From: Streptomyces sp. RKAG293
GTDB taxonomy: Bacteria > Actinomycetota > Actinomycetes > Streptomycetales > Streptomycetaceae
Assembly: GCF_023701745.1 (NCBI RefSeq)
Contig: NZ_JAJOZB010000001.1
Span: 248,001-312,000 of the forward strand
DNA: 64,000 nucleotides
Direction of reading: 5' to 3'
The position numbers and the translations under genes were made by a program. Positions 7,959 through 17,122 of this stretch are shown here, one piece after another (position 1 is the stretch's first letter; every line of letters starts with the position of its first letter). Below the pieces are notes generated by a model, which was not told the DNA's origin, searched no databases, and was given only the letters and a program-made list of their open reading frames with translations.

Positions 7959-8906
7959 CGGCTCCGCGCAGCGGAAGCCGATGTTGCCGGTGGAGGAGTC
8001 GGGTGTGTTGGCCATCCTGGCCGAGACCCGGTAGCGGCGGCAGTAGGAGGCGTGGCAGAGGTAGGACCCGCCGCGCAGGGCACGGGCGGTGCCAGTGGGC
8101 GGCCCGGTGGGGTCCTGGTCGGGGCTGGTGGTGGATGAGCCGGGGTGGAACCTGCCGGCGGTCCACTCCCATACGTTGCCGGTCGTGTTGTACAGGCCGT
8201 AGCCGTTGGGCTCGAAGGCGTCTACCGGGCAGGTACCCAGGTAGCCGTCTTCCCGGGTGTTGTGCTGGGGGAAGGTGCCGTTCCAGACGTTCATCCGGTG
8301 TCGGCCGCCCGGCCGCAGTTCGCCGCCCCAGGGGAACGGCTGCTGTTCCAGGCCGCCGCGGGCGGCGTACTCCCACTGTGCTTCGCTGGGCAGGTGCCCG
8401 CCTGCCCAGGCGCAGTAGGCGGTGGCGTCGTTCCAGGACACGTGTACGACGGGATGGTCCTCACGCCCGGTCAGGTCGGAGTGCGGGCCCTCGGGGTGCC
8501 GCCACTGGGCGCTGGGAACCTCGCGCCACCAGGGGGCGGCCGCGACGCCGCGGGTGGGCGGGAAGTCGTCAGGGAGCAGTCCGGCGAACACGAAGGACGC
8601 CGCATAGCGTTCGGCGTCGGTGACGTGTCCGGTGGCCTGGACGAACGCGCGGAACCGGGCGTTGGTCACGCAGTGGGCATCGATGGCGAAGGCGCTGATG
8701 TCGACCCGGCGCACAGGCCCTTCACCGTCGCCGGGGTAGGCCCAGGCGTCGTCGCTACCCATACGGAAGGAGCCGGCTTCCAAATGAACGGGCGCTTCAA
8801 GCACGGGCACCGCCCCCGACGTGGCCGGGAACTCCAGGGGCTGGGGTGGCCCCGCCGGTTGGACAGGACGGGCAGGACTACAACAGGCGGGCCGGTCGTC
8901 GTTCAT
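7947..8906 (-). CDS. Formylglycine-generating enzyme (FGE/SUMF1 family)
   Basis: A 319-residue protein of the FGE-sulfatase fold. It oxidises the cysteine of the CxPxR motif in type I sulfatases to formylglycine using copper and oxygen. The catalytic pair is visible as Cys284 and Cys289 in GGSYLCHASYCRRYRVSAR, matching Cys272/Cys277 of the S. coelicolor enzyme. Other family landmarks are FRMGSDD, VTNARFRAFV, HPVVHVSWNDATAYCAWAGGHLPSEAQWEYAARGG, GNVWEWTAG and GNIGFRCA. The only visible partner is the CSPTR-containing arylsulfatase at 12675-15038. The 319-residue length is close to the S. coelicolor enzyme. Confidence 0.95.
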   Translation of the reverse strand: MNDDRPACCSPARPVQPAGPPQPLEFPATSGAVPVLEAPVHLEAGSFRMGSDDAWAYPGDGEGPVRRVDISAFAIDAHCVTNARFRAFVQATGHVTDAERYAASFVFAGLLPDDFPPTRGVAAAPWWREVPSAQWRHPEGPHSDLTGREDHPVVHVSWNDATAYCAWAGGHLPSEAQWEYAARGGLEQQPFPWGGELRPGGRHRMNVWNGTFPQHNTREDGYLGTCPVDAFEPNGYGLYNTTGNVWEWTAGRFHPGSSTTSPDQDPTGPPTGTARALRGGSYLCHASYCRRYRVSARMANTPDSSTGNIGFRCAEPIGP

Positions 8907-9041
8907 CCTGGTGGGCGGCTCTCTCGTGCGGTGCCGGGCTCAGCGGTGCATGGATTATCTGCCGGTGCCGGCCAGGAACGGAGGATGCCGGGCTGGTGGG
9001 CGTGGCGCACGGTGAGCGACGGGTCCGGTTCGTGCCGTGTT

Positions 9042-9302
9042 TCAGGCGTAGTGCCGGATGATCCATTCGGCGCCGCGGTTCGCGACAGCGCACCGGCGCT
9101 CAGTACGCGAGCTGTGCCTGTGCGCGGCCTGGGCGCTCCTGTGGGCGACGGTGTCCAGCTCCCGGGTCCGCCGCTCCAGGTCGAGCAGTACACGGGGGTC
9201 CGGTCGTGGGGTCGCGGTCAGGCGCTCGTAGGCCGCCTGTACCGCGGCGAGCGCGGTGCGCAGGTCCGGTGTGGTTGCCTCTGCAGGCATGGATGTCGCC
9301 AT
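9042..9302 (-). CDS. Small hypothetical protein
   Basis: An 86-residue, Ala/Arg-rich, probably helical protein (LRTALAAVQAAYERL, then LERRTRELDTVAHRSAQAAHRH). Start ATG 9302 has a strong AGGAGGAG ribosome site 4 bases upstream, which favours a real gene. No family recognised. It sits between the FGE gene and another small gene, all on the minus strand downstream of the MalT-type regulator. Confidence 0.55.
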   Translation of the reverse strand: MATSMPAEATTPDLRTALAAVQAAYERLTATPRPDPRVLLDLERRTRELDTVAHRSAQAAHRHSSRTERRCAVANRGAEWIIRHYA

Positions 9303-9391
9303 GTCTCCTCCTGCGTTCGCGGGTTCTTGGCTCGTCCACCATTGCACCGGTGGGTGCTGATGGGTTCACCCGGCGCGGGTGAACGGTTGCC

Positions 9392-9589
9392 TCAATCGGG
9401 TAGCCGGCGCATCTCCAGCACGTGCAGGCCTACCGCCTGGAACCGCAGCAGCAGCCCGTACAGGTGGGCTTCGTCGGTGACAGGTCCCAGGAAGAGGTCC
9501 TGGTCGGGAACCGGGACGTGGTCGAGTTCGGGGAAGGTCTCGGCAAGGTCCTCCGAGACGACGCCGGCGATGTGGAATTCGTAGCGCAC
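9392..9589 (-). CDS. Small hypothetical protein beside the MalT-type regulator
   Basis: A 65-residue acidic protein beginning VRYEFHIAGVVSEDLAETFPEL and ending with an amphipathic segment (LLLRFQAVGLHVLEMRRLPD). GTG 9589 is chosen because GGAGG lies 6 bases upstream. It reads as a compact alpha/beta domain. Position, about 100 bases downstream of the LuxR regulator on the same strand, suggests co-transcription. Function unknown. Confidence 0.6.
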   Translation of the reverse strand: MRYEFHIAGVVSEDLAETFPELDHVPVPDQDLFLGPVTDEAHLYGLLLRFQAVGLHVLEMRRLPD

Positions 9590-9695
9590 GCGTGCCTCCA
9601 CGTGGGTGCGGCAGTCCGATGCTCGTCCCACCATGGTCGGCGCCTGCGGGCCGGACGTCTTCCCCCAGTTCGGGGGAGACTCGGCACTGGCGCAA

Positions 9696-12386
9696 TCACA
9701 GCAGACCGAGGGCCTGCGCGCGGTGGACTGCTTCGCTGCGGCGGGTGACACCCAGCTTCCGGAAGGCACTCTTGAGGTGGGTCTTGACCGTGTTGACGGA
9801 CACGCACAGCTCGGCTGCGATCTCCTCGGTCGAGAGCATGCGGGCGGCCTGGTTGAGGACGTCCCGCTCACGGTCCGTCAGACCATCGACAATGGACGGC
9901 AGTTCGGTGATGGTGTCGATGCGATGACGGCCGAGAAGCTGAGCAGGAAGCCAGCTGTGTGCCTGCGCTAGGTCCGGGTTCTCACGCAGCAGCAGGTGCA
10001 CTCCAGGCCCGCTCTCGACGAACAGGCGGCGCAGCTTCTCGGGCCGGGCCAGCGTGAGCGCCTGGGCCAGCAGGCTGTGCGCCTCTTGGAGGTCGTCTCG
10101 TTGCACCGCGGCCTGGACGCGCAGCAGACAGGCCTGTACTCGGCTGGGAGCGGTGGCCGGTTCCGGGTTGGGGAGATGAGTGAGTTCCTGCATCGCGCTG
10201 TCGTCACGGCCGGTCGCCAGCAGGACGCGGGCCAGAGCCACGGTGTGTTGGGGGCGTTCGCAGGCGACGCTGTCCAGGGCGGCGAGGGCCGCGCCGGTCT
10301 GCCCCTGGGCCAGGTGCACCGCGGACGCGGCGATGGCGAGTTCGTCCATCGCCCATGGCGGTGCGCCGTCGGCAGGCAGGCACTCGTACGCCCGGTCCAG
10401 GGCCGCACGTGCCCCGGCCCAGTGACCCGCCGCAGCCGCGAGCCTGGCACCGATGACCGCCGCCTCGACCAACGCCACATCCTCCAGGTCGGCCCTGGTG
10501 GTCAGCACGAGGTCGAGATGGGCCTGGGCATCGGCCAGTTCGTTGTGCTCAGCTGCTGCGCCCGCCAGGACAAGGCGTTCCAGTGCGGCGTGGTGCGCGG
10601 GTGTCAGGGCGGAACGTTCGACGATGTCGAGCGCGTTGTGTGCGTAGGCCTGAGCCTGGCGCAGCCGTCCCTGGAGCAGTTCGACCAGAGCCAAGGACCC
10701 CAGAGCGTCGTGGTGTGGGTGTTCGGTGCCCGGTTGCCCGCAGGCGTCGACGGCGGCGGTCAGGGTGGCCGTGGCGTTGTCGAGCTCTCCGGCGTTGAGC
10801 GCGGCCGATCCGAGACTGGCGAGCACGGTCGCCGCCAGTTCCGGGTGTTCCAGACGGAGGGGCTGCGGGATCTCGCGCAGCAGCCTGCGGGTGTCCGCTG
10901 CTGCCTCACGGACGGCTTCGTAGGGGCCGGACAGACGCGCGGACAGCACCGCCAGGAAGGACGCGGAGAGCTTGACAGCCACGCCCTGATTCCCGGGCTG
11001 ATCCTCGGCGGTCCGCAGCGCGGCGGCGCAGCCCTGGACGTCGTGCTGCGCCAGGCACAGGGTGGCGTTCACCAGGGCAGGTTCCGCGCCGGCCAGATCC
11101 AGCGGCATGGCGGACAGCAGGCGGGTGAGCCTGTCGGTGTCCGGGCCGGCCAGGAGGCGGGGGATCGCCAGCGTGTCGACCAGCTGTTGCGCGGCGAAAC
11201 CCCAGTCGGCGGCGGCCGAGGCCTGGACGACGGCTTCGGTCTGCTGCCCGTTGGCGGCCAGCCATCGCGCCGCGCGTTGGCGCAGGCGAGGTTCCAGGTC
11301 GGGGTGTATGTGGCGCAGCCGGGCTCGCAGTACCTCGGCGAACAGCGGGTGCATGCGGTACCAGGCGGTGTCGTTCACCTGCTCCACGAAGGCGTTGGCG
11401 CGGGCGAGCGCGGCTAGGGTCCACTGGCCGTCGTGGTCTCCGGTCAGGGCGTCGGCCAGGTCGGGGTGGATGCGGTCGATGATGCTCACCCGCAGCAGCA
11501 GGTTCTGCGTCGCGGGTGGGTAGGCGTCCAGTACCTCGGTCAGCAGGTAGTCGGCGATGGTGGACCGGTCGGCGGCGAAGTCGCGGATGAAGGCCCGCGG
11601 ATCCATGGCACGCTGCATCGCCAGCGCGCACAGTCGCAGGCCCGCCGCCCAGCCCTCAGTGCGCTCGGCCAAGGTGCGCAGATCCTCCTCGCCGACGTCC
11701 AGCCCGTGCCCGCGCAGCAGCACCTGGGTGTCCTGCTGCGTGAACCTCAGGTCGGCGTTGCGGATCTCGGTGATCTCGCCTGCTGCGCGGTAGCGGTGCA
11801 GTGGGAGCAGCGGATCGCAACGGCTGGTCAGCACCAGGCGCAGTCCGGGGGCGGCGTGCCGGATCAGGAACGCGAGGTCCTGCGTGACCTCGGGGCAGAC
11901 GAGGGCGTCGAACCGGTCCAGAACCAGGACCACCGGTTCAGGTGCGTGGGCCAGCCCCTCGGCGAGGCGCGCCAGCAGCAACCGCCCGGCGTCCTGCTCG
12001 CGTAGTGGCGTGTCCACCTGAGCCGGCAGCCGAACCCCACTGCGGTGCAGGGCCTCCAGAACATGGGCCCAGAAGTTGTCGGGGGAATCGCCGGGCTCCA
12101 CGCTCAGCCAGGCGACCGTGCCCGGTCCCCGGTACTGACTCACCCAGTGAGCGGTGAGCACGCTCTTGCCGGCGCCCGCGGGGCCGCTGACGAAGGTGAC
12201 CGGCCCCTGCACACCAGTGGTCAGGCGTTCCAGGAGGCCCGGCCGGGGCACCAGGATCCTGGGTACGGCGGGGACGGCGAACCTCGCGGAGAGGATCGGG
12301 TCACCCGACGGTGCCGGATCGCGGTGCTGCCAGGGGTCGGGGGGCTCGGACGCTGCCAGGTTCTGCAAGGGATCACCCAGGATCAC
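9696..12386 (-). CDS. MalT-type LuxR family transcriptional activator
   Basis: About 896 residues. The order is: a short leader, an NTPase domain with Walker A GPAGAGKS (68-75) and a Walker B-like VVLVLDRFDAL, a long helical repeat region, and a C-terminal LuxR helix-turn-helix (LTDRERDVLNQAARMLSTEEIAAELCVSVNTVKTHLKSAF). This is the architecture of large ATP-dependent activators such as MalT. GTG 12386 is the best start. The frame stays open upstream for another 2.7 kb antisense to the sulfatase, but that part has no protein character. It is divergent from the arylsulfatase (289-base gap) and upstream of small genes and the FGE gene, so control of sulfatase expression is a reasonable inference. 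Confidence 0.88.
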   Translation of the reverse strand: MILGDPLQNLAASEPPDPWQHRDPAPSGDPILSARFAVPAVPRILVPRPGLLERLTTGVQGPVTFVSGPAGAGKSVLTAHWVSQYRGPGTVAWLSVEPGDSPDNFWAHVLEALHRSGVRLPAQVDTPLREQDAGRLLLARLAEGLAHAPEPVVLVLDRFDALVCPEVTQDLAFLIRHAAPGLRLVLTSRCDPLLPLHRYRAAGEITEIRNADLRFTQQDTQVLLRGHGLDVGEEDLRTLAERTEGWAAGLRLCALAMQRAMDPRAFIRDFAADRSTIADYLLTEVLDAYPPATQNLLLRVSIIDRIHPDLADALTGDHDGQWTLAALARANAFVEQVNDTAWYRMHPLFAEVLRARLRHIHPDLEPRLRQRAARWLAANGQQTEAVVQASAAADWGFAAQQLVDTLAIPRLLAGPDTDRLTRLLSAMPLDLAGAEPALVNATLCLAQHDVQGCAAALRTAEDQPGNQGVAVKLSASFLAVLSARLSGPYEAVREAAADTRRLLREIPQPLRLEHPELAATVLASLGSAALNAGELDNATATLTAAVDACGQPGTEHPHHDALGSLALVELLQGRLRQAQAYAHNALDIVERSALTPAHHAALERLVLAGAAAEHNELADAQAHLDLVLTTRADLEDVALVEAAVIGARLAAAAGHWAGARAALDRAYECLPADGAPPWAMDELAIAASAVHLAQGQTGAALAALDSVACERPQHTVALARVLLATGRDDSAMQELTHLPNPEPATAPSRVQACLLRVQAAVQRDDLQEAHSLLAQALTLARPEKLRRLFVESGPGVHLLLRENPDLAQAHSWLPAQLLGRHRIDTITELPSIVDGLTDRERDVLNQAARMLSTEEIAAELCVSVNTVKTHLKSAFRKLGVTRRSEAVHRAQALGLL

Positions 12387-12674
12387 GCGAGTGGGGCCTG
12401 CGAGACGTAACCTCCTTCCACTGAACCCCGGGCACCTGGGTGCCGCCAGTCGTGCCGGCCTTCGACGGGCACGGCCGATGCGTCCAGAGCGTGATTTCTC
12501 CTGAGGCACCTGGCCTGGCGGGGGTGCGTTCACCCGGTGCGGGTGACGCGGTGCACGCGTCGTCGACGCAGATTGGATGCGAGCCGTTCCGTGCGCCGGC
12601 CGCCGCATGGCGACCGCACCGGCGCCAGGCCCCGGATGGCAATCCGCATGACCGACGAAGAGAAGGCAGCAGTC

Positions 12675-15038
12675 ATGGCTGACATTCAGCGTCAGATCCT
12701 TCCCATTCCGGACCTGCCCCGCCCCGGTCCGATCACTTACGACGCCAAGGACCCCGACACGTCCTTCCCGCCTCTGAAGGAACTGCGCCCGCCCGAGGGC
12801 GCGCCGAACGTCCTGGTGATCATGCTCGACGATGTGGGGTACGGAGCGTCCAGCGCCTTCGGCGGCCCGTGCGAGACACCGGTCTTCGAGCGGCTGGCAG
12901 GCGGGGGCCTGAAGTTCACCCGCTTCCACACCACCGCCTTGTGCTCGCCCACCCGCCAGGCCTTGCTGACAGGGCGCAACCACCACTCGGTGGGCATGGG
13001 CGGCATCACCGAGATTGCCACCTCCGCCCCCGGTTACAACTCGTTGCGGCCCAACACCAAGGCCCCGATCGCCGAGACCCTGCGCCTGAACGGCTACTCG
13101 ACCGCGCAGTTCGGCAAGTGCCACGAGGTACCGGTCTGGCAGACCAGCCCGGCCGGGCCCTTCGACGCCTGGCCCTCCGGTGGCGGCGGCTTCGAGCACT
13201 TCTACGGCTTCCTCGGCGGGGAGACCAACCAGTACGATCCCGCGCTGTATGACGGCACGACCCCCGTGGATCCGCCCAAGACCGTTGAGGAGGGCTACCA
13301 CCTCACCGAGGACCTCACCGACCGGGCCATCATGTGGGTGCGCCAGCAGAAGACTCTGATGGCGGACAAACCGTTCTTCTGCTACTTCGTCCCCGGGGCC
13401 TGCCACGCACCGCACCACGTGCCGGCAGAGTGGTCCGACCACTACCGGGGCCGCTTCGACCAGGGCTGGGACGCGATCCGCGAGGAGACCCTGGCCCGGC
13501 AGAAGGAGCTCGGGGTCGTGCCCGCCGACGCGGAACTCACCGCCCGGCACGAGGAGATCCCCGCGTGGGACGAGACCGACCCCCAACTGCGGCCGGTCCT
13601 GGCCCGGCAGATGGAGGTCTACGCGGGCTTCATGACCCACACCGACCACCACATCGGCCGCCTCATCGACGCCCTGGAGGAGCTGGGCGTCCTCGACGAC
13701 ACCCTGATCTACCTGATCATCGGTGACAACGGGGCCTCCGGTGAGGGCGGCCTGCGCGGCACCTTCAACGAGATGCTGGTCTTCAACGCCATGGCCGACG
13801 TGGAGACGCCCGAATTCATGGCCGAGCGCATCGACAAGTTCGGCACCCCCGAGGCTTACAACCACTACGCGGTCGGCTGGGCCCACGCCATGGACACCCC
13901 CTACCAGTGGACCAAGCAGATCGCCTCGCACTGGGGTGGAACCCGCAACGGCACCATCGTGCACTGGCCGCGCGGGATCACCGCCACCGGCCAACAGCGC
14001 CACCAGTTCACCCACGTCATCGACATCGCCCCCACCATCCTGGAAGCCGCGGGCATCCCGGAGCCGACCTCGGTCAACGGCGTCCAGCAGTCGCTGATGG
14101 AGGGCACCTCGATGCTCTACACCTTCAACGACGCCGACGCCCCCGAGCGCCACGACCACCAGTACTTCGAGATGTTCGGCAACCGCGGCATTTACCACAA
14201 GGGCTGGTCCGCCGTGACCAAGCACCGCACCCCGTGGTTGCTGGGTCCGGGCAACATCCTCGCCTTCGACGACGACGTCTGGGAGCTCTACGACGGGGCC
14301 ACCGACTCCACCCAGGCCCACGACCTGGCCGCGGAGATGCCCGACAAGCTGCACTACCTGCAACGGCTGTGGCTGATCGACGCCGCCCGCTACAACGTGC
14401 TCCCGTTGGACGACCGGACGGCCGAGCGGTTCAACGCCGAGCTGGCCGGGCGCCCCGAACTGATCACCGGGGATTCCCAGATGCTGTACGCGGGCATGGG
14501 ACGGCTGACCGAGAACAGTCTGGTCAACGTCAAGAACAAGTCGTTCTCCGTCACCGCCGAGGTCGCATCCACCAACGGCGGCCCGCTCTCGGGCGTCATC
14601 CTCGCCCAAGGTGGCAGCTTCGGCGGCTGGAGCCTCTACACCAAGGAGGGCCGCGCCAAGTTCGCCTACAACCTCGGCGCGCTGGAAGTCACGTCGATCG
14701 AGGCCGACCGACCGCTCCCCTCCGGCGAGCACCAGGTCCGGATGGAGTTCGACTACGAGGGCGGCGGCCTCGGCAAGGGCGGGAACGTCGCGCTCTACTA
14801 CGACGGTGAGCCCGTGGGCCAGGGCCGGCTCGAACACACCCTGCCCTTCATCTTCTCCGCCGACGAGACCGCAGACGTCGGTCTCGACAGCGGCACCCCG
14901 GTCGCCCCCGACTACGACAGCCCCACTGGCACCTTCACCGGCGACATCCACTGGGTCCAGGTCGACGTCGGAAGCAACGACGCCGACCACTTCATCGAGC
15001 CGGACGAAAGGATCCGGATCGCCATGGCACGCCAGTAA
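12675..15038 (+). CDS. Type I arylsulfatase (formylglycine sulfatase)
   Basis: A 787-residue sulfatase. Metal-binding Asp52-Asp53 lie in NVLVIMLDDVGYG. The formylglycine signature C-S-P-T-R-Q-A-L-L-T-G-R has the modifiable Cys90. The second metal site is DNGASGEGGLRGT. It hydrolyses sulfate esters after Cys90 is converted to formylglycine, presumably by the FGE at 7947-8906. A C-terminal domain of about 200 residues (SFSVTAEV through FTGDIHWVQVDVG) looks like a beta-sandwich and is typical of the large actinobacterial arylsulfatases. ATG 12675 follows AGAAGG; ATG 12648 or 12636 are alternatives. No signal peptide is evident, so it may act in the cytoplasm. Sulfate release could feed sulfur assimilation. 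Confidence 0.93.
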   Translation: MADIQRQILPIPDLPRPGPITYDAKDPDTSFPPLKELRPPEGAPNVLVIMLDDVGYGASSAFGGPCETPVFERLAGGGLKFTRFHTTALCSPTRQALLTGRNHHSVGMGGITEIATSAPGYNSLRPNTKAPIAETLRLNGYSTAQFGKCHEVPVWQTSPAGPFDAWPSGGGGFEHFYGFLGGETNQYDPALYDGTTPVDPPKTVEEGYHLTEDLTDRAIMWVRQQKTLMADKPFFCYFVPGACHAPHHVPAEWSDHYRGRFDQGWDAIREETLARQKELGVVPADAELTARHEEIPAWDETDPQLRPVLARQMEVYAGFMTHTDHHIGRLIDALEELGVLDDTLIYLIIGDNGASGEGGLRGTFNEMLVFNAMADVETPEFMAERIDKFGTPEAYNHYAVGWAHAMDTPYQWTKQIASHWGGTRNGTIVHWPRGITATGQQRHQFTHVIDIAPTILEAAGIPEPTSVNGVQQSLMEGTSMLYTFNDADAPERHDHQYFEMFGNRGIYHKGWSAVTKHRTPWLLGPGNILAFDDDVWELYDGATDSTQAHDLAAEMPDKLHYLQRLWLIDAARYNVLPLDDRTAERFNAELAGRPELITGDSQMLYAGMGRLTENSLVNVKNKSFSVTAEVASTNGGPLSGVILAQGGSFGGWSLYTKEGRAKFAYNLGALEVTSIEADRPLPSGEHQVRMEFDYEGGGLGKGGNVALYYDGEPVGQGRLEHTLPFIFSADETADVGLDSGTPVAPDYDSPTGTFTGDIHWVQVDVGSNDADHFIEPDERIRIAMARQ

Positions 15039-15052
15039 CTCCGCTTCGGCAG

Positions 15053-15127
15053 GGAGTGCACGTGCTGAGGCTGCGGACGCCCACATTTGAGGATGCGGGG
15101 CATCCGCAGCCTCAGCACGTGCACTCC
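15053..15127. terminator. Long bidirectional stem-loop terminator with nested hairpin
   Basis: The 25 bases at 15053-15077 are a perfect inverted repeat of 15103-15127. Inside the 25-base loop a second small hairpin GATGC-GGG-GCATC (15092-15104) abuts the right arm. It lies between the convergent arylsulfatase and DUF2550-like genes, so it probably ends transcription from both sides. Confidence 0.8.
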
Positions 15128-15134
15128 GTTCGCG

Positions 15135-15569
15135 TCAAGACGTCGTTGTGCCCCGTCCTTGAGCCCTCAGCGGGCCGTAGACCTGTTCTCTGTCGTCGTT
15201 TGCCGATGCGAGGTCGATCCGGGCACCACCTTCGATCACCATCGGAGTGACCACGACGTTCTTCCCCAGACGCTTGACCTCGCCTTTCTCGGCTTCCCGG
15301 GCCGGGCCCGTCAGGGCGTCGGGGAGAACGAATGCGCCCCGGAACAGGAAAGGTTTCTTCTCCCAGACGAGGACGTCGCGAACCCAAAGTCCATAACCGC
15401 GCCGCCATTTCGTACTCAGGCCCGGCGCATCGCCGTCGACCACCCGAATGGCCCCTTTGAAAACGTCAGGCTGACGGGTGACCCAGCGTCGTCGTGCCAG
15501 CACGACTGCCAAGAACGCGACGATCACGATCAGGTCGACACCCAGCACCGCCAGTAGTGCGATCAGCAT
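15135..15569 (-). CDS. DUF2550-like membrane-anchored protein
   Basis: A 144-residue protein with one N-terminal transmembrane helix (LIALLAVLGVDLIVIVAFLAVVLARRR) and a cytoplasmic beta-rich domain (FKGAIRVV, KWRRGYGLWVRDVLVWEKKPFLFRGAF). The pattern of a single helix followed by an F-x-G-x-I-R strand and a W-x-R-G-Y-G-x-W motif resembles the DUF2550 family of actinobacteria. Function unknown. ATG 15569 chosen so that the helix is N-terminal. Confidence 0.6.
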   Translation of the reverse strand: MLIALLAVLGVDLIVIVAFLAVVLARRRWVTRQPDVFKGAIRVVDGDAPGLSTKWRRGYGLWVRDVLVWEKKPFLFRGAFVLPDALTGPAREAEKGEVKRLGKNVVVTPMVIEGGARIDLASANDDREQVYGPLRAQGRGTTTS

Positions 15570-15877
15570 GGCGAAAGCCTCGCACCCCGCCGACTGGTGT
15601 GCATGTCCGGCAAAGGTCCGGGCCGCGGTTGTTCGGGCTGCGGCATTCACGCCGAGGCCACGTCCCGCGTGTTCCGGGGCGCAGGTGGTAGGTCGCTACC
15701 CGGTGGGCGAACGTGGACGTCTCCGCGTGCGCGCACGGAGCCGCGGGGTGACGATCAAGGTACGCGCGCTACCTGCCGCGCGGTAGCCCTGCGCCGGCTG
15801 CAGGTGCCTACCCCAGCAAGCTGCGCGGCCGAGGGTCGAGGGCGCGGCCGTGGCGCCCTGTGATGGCTGGAGTGTTG

Positions 15878-17086
15878 ATGGCAGCCCGGACCGGTCACAC
15901 CCCGCTGCACCGTAGGCGCCGTGTGCGCGCCGAGCGCACCCAGGCCCTGTTCACCCTGGTGGGCCTGGGCCTGGGCCTTGTGATGCCCAGGGTCAGCGGT
16001 GGGCCGCAGATCGCGTCCGGCCAGGTCACCACGATGCTGCTCACTCTGGGTTTCGGCGTGCTCGGAGTGGTCGCGGTCATCTTCTCGCTGCTGTTTCTGG
16101 TGGTCCAGTGGGCGCACTCCAACTTCTCGCCGCGCCTGACGCTCTTCCGTGAGGCGCCGATCGTGTGGCGGACCTTCGCGATGGCCATCAGCGTCACCGT
16201 CTTCAGCATCACCGCTGCGCTGGCAATCGGCACACGACCTCACGTTTCCTTCGCGGTACCGGCCCTTGCCGGAATCATGCTGCTCACGATGCTGGCGATG
16301 CTGCGGAGACTCCAACTGCAGGCCTTCGCCTCCATCCAGCTCGCCCCGGTGCTCCTCGCCATCACTCAGCGCGGCCGCGCCATCCTCGCAAGCCTCTACC
16401 CCGGCCCAGCCGGGCCGGTGCCCATGTCCGACGTCGAGCTGCCCGCGCCGGTCGCCACGGTCGCCTGGCCCGGGCACCTGTCGGTACTGCAGCAGATCGA
16501 CATGGACGAGCTGGTGACAGCCGCGGAGCAGTGCGGGGCCGTCATCGTCCTGCACGTGACACCCGGAGAGGTGCTACGACACGGGGCACCTCTCGCGGAC
16601 ATCCGCGGTGCGCCGCTGCCGGCCGGCGCGGTCCTCGACTGCATGGTCACCGGCACCGAGCGAACCCTCGAACAGGACCCACTCCAAGCCTTTCGTCTGC
16701 TGGCCGACATCGTCATGCGGGCCTTGTCCCCCGCGGTGAACGACCCCGCCACCGCGGTCCAGGGCCTGCACTGCCTGGAGGACCTCCTTGAGGGGCTGCA
16801 AGGAGTGCCGCGCGGCCCCTTGTATGTGAGCGACCACGAAGGTGAGCCGCGCGTGGTGCTCACCCTGCCCGACTGGGGCGACTTCCTACGCACCGGCCTG
16901 GACGGCATCATCGCGGCCGCGATGGGTTCCCCGATCGTGCTGATGCGCCTGCGGGCCCTGCTCGCGCGCCTGCACCCGCACGTCCAAGACCGCAACCAGA
17001 CTGCGGTCACCGCCCGGCTGACATGGGTGGAAGAGGAGCTGGCCACCCGGTTCCCCGTGCTGTGGAACGAAACCGCTGCCGGCTGA
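15878..17086 (+). CDS. DUF2254 family membrane protein
   Basis: A 402-residue protein with four predicted transmembrane helices in the first 150 residues (LFTLVGLGLGLVM, LLTLGFGVLGVVAVIFSLLFLVV, TFAMAISVTVFSITAAL, FAVPALAGIMLLTMLAML). A large soluble domain follows (VLQQIDMDELVTAAEQCGAVIVLHVTPGEVLRHGAPLADI). This two-part organisation is that of DUF2254. Three in-frame starts occur (15860, 15863, 15878); the last has GGAG 5 bases upstream. Function not established. Convergent with the broken SulP gene. Confidence 0.8.
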   Translation: MAARTGHTPLHRRRRVRAERTQALFTLVGLGLGLVMPRVSGGPQIASGQVTTMLLTLGFGVLGVVAVIFSLLFLVVQWAHSNFSPRLTLFREAPIVWRTFAMAISVTVFSITAALAIGTRPHVSFAVPALAGIMLLTMLAMLRRLQLQAFASIQLAPVLLAITQRGRAILASLYPGPAGPVPMSDVELPAPVATVAWPGHLSVLQQIDMDELVTAAEQCGAVIVLHVTPGEVLRHGAPLADIRGAPLPAGAVLDCMVTGTERTLEQDPLQAFRLLADIVMRALSPAVNDPATAVQGLHCLEDLLEGLQGVPRGPLYVSDHEGEPRVVLTLPDWGDFLRTGLDGIIAAAMGSPIVLMRLRALLARLHPHVQDRNQTAVTARLTWVEEELATRFPVLWNETAAG

Positions 17087-17122
17087 ACTCGGAGCGCCGA
17101 TGCGGTGACGGGCACCGGAGAG

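Noticed and set aside
12387-15086. 900-residue N-terminal extension of the MalT-type regulator frame on the minus strand
   Set aside because: It lies wholly antisense to the well-supported arylsulfatase, has no domain and consists of Val/Gly/Arg-rich shadow sequence.
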